Assembly: GCA_019426215.1 (NCBI GenBank)
Contig: CM033393.1
Location: forward strand, 8,342,046 to 8,406,045
DNA: 64,000 nucleotides
Direction: 5' to 3'
DNA from: Buddleja alternifolia
Lineage: Eukaryota; Streptophyta; Magnoliopsida; Lamiales; Scrophulariaceae
In this document: piece by piece, positions 58,669 to 64,000 of the stretch
How the letters are laid out: every line of letters starts with the position of its first letter
Position numbering within the stretch: position 1 is the stretch's first letter
Made by a program: the position numbers and the translations under genes
Notes under the pieces: generated by a model
Databases searched by the model: none
Told to the model about the DNA's origin: nothing
The model's input: only the letters and a program-made list of their open reading frames with translations

Positions 58669-60540
58669 GATGACATCCTTCCATAATGAGACAAAGAAAA
58701 TGCTTACTTGAGAGGACATCAGAATCAGCCAAATTAAATAGTTTGTCGATATGGCGTCTCCTAATTTTATTAGGAAGCTTATAATGTTGCAATTTCTTAT
58801 TTTCGAACTTTACATATGTAAGCATTTAAACATTATATAGTATGTCCGGAAAAACTAATAATAAGCTTTGACAACATGCACATTATTTTCTTGATTTTTT
58901 CAATACAAAATGGGTAATTTGTGAGTGAAGTTGGTACACCCGATACCTATGATGATCACTGAGAGTACAGTGGCAAAATCGACCCTAGCTAGTAATCCAA
59001 GTCCAACAATATTAATGTATGGGGGATTCGTTCTAATTGATTCATTATAAAATGATTCAATTTTTTTGAACCTTCGCATATGCAAGGAAAAATGTATTTT
59101 AATCTTAAGAATAATCTTAAATAAATATTCCAACTCCCAATTCAATCTATAGAACCAGCAACTTGCCCACTTATGATGCAGGTCCATCTTGGTTATTAAA
59201 TTTCCTAGAAAAATAAATTTGTGGTTGTGTTTGTGCAGGAGGATTTGAAAGTTGTTAATATTAAATACAATGTATTTTAAATTTATATATAAATTTGTTG
59301 AGCTTGTTTAGATGATTTCATGTAATGATGAATTTCAAATCCCTTAAAATTTAATTTAACCTATTTTTTTAATAGATTTATTATAGCCGATTTTCGAGTC
59401 TACATAATTTGGAGTCATATGAAATCTTTCCTACAAATTCATTTTTTCTAATAAAAAATCTTAAATCAAGCGCAACATAAACTTGTTTGAAGAAATTCAA
59501 GTTATAATGAATTTTAAAGCATTTGCGCTCCTCTATAGTTGATTTTTCAGTCATTACAGTGGATTTCAAATCAACTTAGTTTGGAGTCATTTGACAATTT
59601 GTCAAATTATTTCCTCCACTCAAGTTATGTCATCCAAACGCAACATTCTAGATTTTTTTTTCCAGTGAGACATAACTCTACTAATGAAATTGAGGGCCCA
59701 GGAACGTAGAGCTTTAGAACTCTCGTTGATGTACGAGTCTTTTTCTACTTTCATAATAATTGTTAATTTATTATACAAGTTGTTAATTAATTATAAATTA
59801 TCTTTAATTGTTGAATGTTGATTGATATTGGTAGCGCAGGAACATGCATAATAAGTATAAATGGGAAATCTCTCATAGAATTTTAAGGCAAGGTGCTGTA
59901 ACAGTTATATCTCTAATTTTGATGTCCTATTTTATTATCCTAATCTTAACCTAAAAGCTCATATGGGTTTTTTCCGAAAGAGTGTTAGTCTGGAAAATAA
60001 AATTCTATTCTAGAATTCAATAAATGGAAAATAAAATTCTATTCTAGAATATAATAAATACTAGGGAGTTGTCAATGGCACTCCAACTTTTATTATTGGC
60101 ATTCAAACTTTCATTTTATTTTGCCTAAAGGACAAAATAGTCCTTCATTGTGTAAAAGAAAATTCTTGAAGGCAATTTGTTTTTTCCAATATTAAATATG
60201 TGTAGTGTAAACAGGTTAAGTCAATTCAACTTACAAACATCCTCAAATCAGAAATTAGTTAAATATCCAACATTCACACATTGAATATTATGAGGTCAAA
60301 AAGAAGAAGATAGAACTAGTTTGATTTGTTTTCTTTGTTCTTTCAATGTACACATGGTGATGGTGAATGATATATTAGATTTAAGAGGGCGATTGTGAAT
60401 ATATATCATTTCTTAACTCGTTATTTTTTGTCCTTTTTCTTTCGAATTTAGTAAGAGATTAATACAATGAAAGTAGCAATTAATATTTGCATACGTAATT
60501 AACGTTTATTATAATAAATTAATATTGTACTATATAAAAA
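58669..60540. other. AT-rich DNA without supported gene
   Basis: Only short ORFs. A minus-strand frame of 95 codons at 58900-59187 has a hydrophobic C-terminal half but no recognised family. A perfect-looking 34-bp tandem duplication (GGAAAATAAAATTCTATTCT unit) is at 59992-60059. Confidence 0.5.
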
Positions 60541-60840
60541 GGGAAAATTACATACAGATCCCTCACTTATTATGTAATTACCAAAACTCCCTATCACTTG
60601 TTAAAAATCACCAACACACCCCCTCATGTTAAGAATTTCATACAATTACACCCCCTGTGTGCTTAATAATTCTTACAAATTTACCCATATAACCTTACAA
60701 ATAAACCCCTTGAGAGAGTGTGTTAGTAATCTTTATTAAGTGATGGAGAGTTTTGATAATTATACAATAAATGAAAGGGTCTATTTGTAATTTCCCCATA
60801 ATTATACAATAAATGAAAGGGTCTATCCGTAATTTTCCCC
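60541..60840. mobile_element. Miniature inverted-repeat element with duplicated right end
   Basis: The left begins GGGAAAATTACATACAGATC. The right end read inward is GGGGAAAATTACGGATAGAC, and similarity between arms continues for about 100 bases (CTCCCTATCACTT versus CTCTCCATCACTT). The terminal 42-43 bases of the right arm are present twice in tandem (60756-60797 and 60798-60840). No clear target duplication. Confidence 0.7.
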
Positions 60841-62133
60841 GTGAAAAATGAATGATTAACACTCAGCCACAGATAACAACACTCTTGAGAGGCACATATA
60901 GCTGGTGGTGGCATCCACACTTAGCACTCTTGCCGTGTATTAGGTGCGGCATATCAATGCGAAAAGGAAACAATACCTACTTCCAATATCTATATCTTAT
61001 CCTTTTGAAAAAGAATAAAAAGAACACATCAGTATGCAATTATTAGCAGATAATGTTGCGTCTATAATCACAATATATAAAATCAAAATATATTTTCCGA
61101 AATTTTACCCAAATTGGGTTTGGTCAATGGTCACAGCAGCTCAATGTAAGAGTTATAAAACTCGTATTATAATTGGTTTTTTATCTGATGTAAGCTCTAT
61201 AAACATCAAAGTCAAATACTCATTTTAGTTGTGTATTCTCGAGTTTACATTGAGATCTAAGTTGATCTTAATAGTTATTTGCTGACTAGGACAGGGTCAC
61301 GTTTCACTAAAAAAAAAATTGAGTATTGACAATGCAAATATATGTCATGACTTAAAACAGTAATCTATAGCGGTCTAAGCTCACGGCTAACTTGATCGTG
61401 ATAGATATTTCATATAGTCACACTAAAGTTAATCGTAGTGAAAAAGAATGCTAGCTATTTTAAGGTCTAACTAGCCACGGTGGAAGAAATGTTAACCTAA
61501 CACTTTTTTATAATGATTATAAGTCATGGTCTTTACAATGAACATAACATTGACCATGACCATAAGCCATGATAAATATTTTGGCTATGCTTTCAAATAT
61601 TATGGTAAAAGCCATAGCAAAGCCGTAGTCAATTGATTTTAACTATGATAAAGAGACTTTTCACTGTAGACCTAAAGGAGTTTTTTGACTTTTACTAGTT
61701 TCTAGTACACGACAGGAAAGAAAAAAAAAATATTAATAGCAAGATCTAAAACACGTAATAGTGACAAACATTGTATATAACAATTAGTAGCAACTGAGAT
61801 GGTGTTCATTATTGATGGTTAAACATGTTTTAGTGACAACTCACGAACAGCCAATACAGTTTTCATAATATATGTGTTGCTACTATGTTTTCAGTAAACA
61901 TGTGCCATTAATAACTAATATTAACAATTTAAAAGAATTTTTATCTCTAAAACTAATTTTTCCTGACAAACCAAAAAGTGGTATGATTCACTATGTGTAA
62001 GCTAATCATAATTTTGATATCAGCAATTCATGTTTTAACTTCTATTTTATTTTTTTTTGTGTTTTATCATCAATTTTTGGGGTTCCAGTTCATTTATTTA
62101 TGAACAAAACTCAAAGGCCAAAGTAGTCCGAAA
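60841..62133. other. AT-rich DNA, possible decayed DNA transposon at 61302-61672
   Basis: No gene. At 61302-61672 there are scattered forward and reverse copies of short motifs (AGCCATGATAAA, GCCATAGCAAA, GACCATGACCAT), with CACTAAAAAAA at the left and TTTTCACTG at the right. This resembles non-autonomous CACTA-type subterminal sequence but lacks matching ends. Confidence 0.3.
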
Positions 62134-62178
62134 ATTCTATGCCACACCGGGACCATTGGTACTGGTGTGGCATAGAAT
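62134..62178. repeat. Perfect 15-bp hairpin
   Basis: ATTCTATGCCACACC at 62134-62148 pairs with 62164-62178, loop of 15. CCAAAGTARTC flanks it directly on both sides (62118 and 62181 regions). Confidence 0.82.
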
Positions 62179-62677
62179 GGCCCAAAGTAATCAAAATCGT
62201 TTTCATTATTTTAATGTGTGATAAGGGTAATTCACTGAACTAAAAAAAAAGGAGTAATTCACTCGATATAAAATTATACAATTAAAAGTGGACCAAATTT
62301 GCTCTGAATCAGAATCTACCTCCGTTGGCTCATAAATTCAATTTATCCGCTGTTAGTACTTTTTTATTTTTCTTTTTGGTAATTTCCGTATTTAAACTAT
62401 ATTGAATAATCATATGATTAGAAAAATATAATGGAAATTATCGGAAGCTTACATAGAGCCAACTTTTTTTGTCGGAATCAAAAGGATTTAACTGAATAAC
62501 ATATTCATCTCGAAGAATTTTTTTTCATCATAAAACTGAGAGAAATTATTTTTAGGGAGAAGAAATGTGGTTTTAAAAGTGTGTTTAGATGAGATCTTAA
62601 AAAATATGTAATGATTACAAGTGATGTGATATGTTTTTTGTTGTGAGAAATTTGTTTGTATTGATGTTTAGAGTGTA

Positions 62678-62783
62678 ATTCTATGGTGGATCGAGACTAC
62701 TGGTCCCGGTCCACTTTTCACCATAGAATCCCCCAATAGGTGAAAAGTGGACGGGGACCAATGGTCTCAGTCCACCATAGAAT
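62678..62783. mobile_element. Small foldback element, 45-bp arms
   Basis: Arms 62678-62722 and 62739-62783 are inverted copies with about six mismatches, starting ATTCTATGGTGGA. The loop contains a third inverted copy of ATTCTATGGTG (62719-62729). Confidence 0.8.
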
Positions 62784-63145
62784 CACCCATGTTTAGATAT
62801 AACTTTTTCATAAATATATCTAATCAAACTCATCGATTGGACATAAAAAAATAGGCAAAATGAATCTTACTTTGCATGTTGCGTCATTTTGCTTAAGAAT
62901 ACGTGATTAATTTGACAATTGGTGTTAGGAGATATCCAAAAAAAACCTTTATAATCAATGAATAATCTGTCAAATCATGAATATTAAAATTTACTTTTTT
63001 TGGAAAAATTTTGTCAAAATTAGCTACAATTTTGAGATGTTTTTCTTAAAGAAAATTTGATGATATATCAATCAAATAAGGTTTTACAGAAAAAAGTCCG
63101 TAAAAACCTTATTTTCATAGAAGAAGTGGCCATCCAAGTAGGGAA

Positions 63146-63291
63146 AATTTTAAGGTGGATCGGGAGCACCATACATGCAAAATAAGTGGAGTGATTTTTA
63201 CACCCATCTACTCTGTGTAAATCACCCCACCCCACCCCAAATATTCATATGGTCAAAAATAAACCGATTACTCCCATTCCACCATAAAATT
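63146..63291. mobile_element. Small foldback element related to 62678-62783
   Basis: Terminal arms AATTTTAAGGTGGATCGGGAG (63146-63166, split here at AATTTTAAGG and TGGATCGGGAG) and 63271-63291 pair with three mismatches. The terminus resembles AATTCTATGGTGGA of the neighbouring foldback. The interior carries TAAATCACCCCACCCC. Confidence 0.65.
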
Positions 63292-64000
63292 ACCTATTAG
63301 AGTAGTACCTTTTCCACTATGCCACAGTCGAACATATAGCAAATAAAAGAATATTTAATTACTGTCATTCTGTCACATCTCATCGTGAAAAACATTTCTT
63401 TAAACTCATTATATAAAAAAAAATTATAGAAATGAAATTGTTTTAGCTCAATTTTGATTTCACGACTTATTAAATTCAAATGTAGTCATAATGAAACATT
63501 TCATTATATTAATTTAATGTATCATATACACCAAAAAGATGACATCCATTTCATATACACAAACTAAAGAGGGCTGCAGACATTTTACCAACATTTTAAC
63601 AGCTATAATTCATATATATTGGATAAATTCACAACCCCATGTGATATTTGAAATCAGGCACTTACCCTGTGAACCGTTACTTATCAAACTACCCCTTAGA
63701 GAAACATAATTACACTCTACCCCCTCGGGCAATTTGCCTATAAACTTTTATGTGAAGACAAAAATACCCCTTTATTTAAATGATATTAACATTATATTTT
63801 ATCTATATTACTTTATAGATTTGAAATTATTTTAAATTTAATTTTTTTCATCTTCTTCTCCAACCCCACTTCTTCCCCAAAAATTTAACCCTAACTCACT
63901 TTCACAAAATTTGCAAATCTACAAAATCTCACAAAATTGAAAGCCACTAATTGTGAAAAACACACAAAATTCATAACCAAAATCACACAAAGAACTCTTT
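63292..64000. other. AT-rich right end, possible partial miniature element
   Basis: No gene. From about 63622 the sequence (GGATAAATTCACAACCCC, then ACTACCCCTTAGAG and CTACCCCCTCGGGC) resembles in style the element at 60541-60840, but no second end lies within the window. Confidence 0.35.

Noticed and set aside
58900..59187. 95-codon minus-strand ORF with a hydrophobic segment
   Set aside because: No recognised motif, no upstream or downstream exon-like sequence, AT-rich surroundings; chance is the simpler explanation.
61302..61672. Small CACTA element
   Set aside because: CACTA is present at the left only; the right side ends CACTG without a matching terminus or 3-bp duplication, so it is kept only as a possibility.

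Overview
The window looks like AT-rich intergenic DNA from a flowering plant, probably a eudicot. Almost everything I can identify is transposable element: Ty1/copia and Ty3/gypsy LTR retrotransposons, hAT, Mutator-like and CACTA DNA transposons, and small foldback elements. I see no convincing host gene, tRNA, rRNA or CRISPR array. Every element coding region carries stops, frameshifts or deletions.

Layout. (1) 1-5188: a minus-strand copia element 'C', cut by the window edge (integrase, protease, gag, a 1.8-kb leader with three unusual hairpins, primer-binding site, 1.66-kb LTR). (2) 5234-6037: a non-autonomous Mutator-like element with about 170-bp terminal inverted repeats. (3) 6038-7485: AT- and GA-rich simple sequence. 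(4) 7486-39012: nest I. A minus-strand copia element 'A2' with Sirevirus-like features is flanked by ATTAT duplications. Its left LTR was split by a second copy of the family, 'A1' (8696-21435, AGGTG duplications). Its reverse transcriptase was split by a plus-strand copia element 'B' (23827-32504, AGATA duplications). B carries the remains of a CACTA transposon in place of its own 5' leader and most of its gag. (5) 39430-58668: nest II. A plus-strand Athila-like gypsy element 'D' is interrupted in gag by an hAT element 'H1' (41414-53209, ATCCAGAT duplications). H1 holds a composite copia element 'E'. D also contains a minus-strand LTR-like piece, and a small hAT-like element 'H2' sits at the first bases of its 3' LTR. 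(6) 58669-64000: AT-rich DNA with several foldback elements and no gene I can support.

The target-site duplications give a relative order: A2 before A1 and B; D before H1; H1 before E. The parts cooperate only in the usual retrotransposon sense, with LTR promoters, gag shells, protease, integrase and reverse transcriptase/RNase H. None of the copies seen here looks able to make a complete set.

The observations I rate highest are: the array of hairpins with a constant loop and changing stems in the leader of C; the strong enrichment of AGCG/CGCT throughout family A; the amber-only nonsense pattern in B and in D gag; and the cluster of related foldbacks near the right end. All comparisons are by eye within this window. 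Family names rest on recognised motifs, not on a search.
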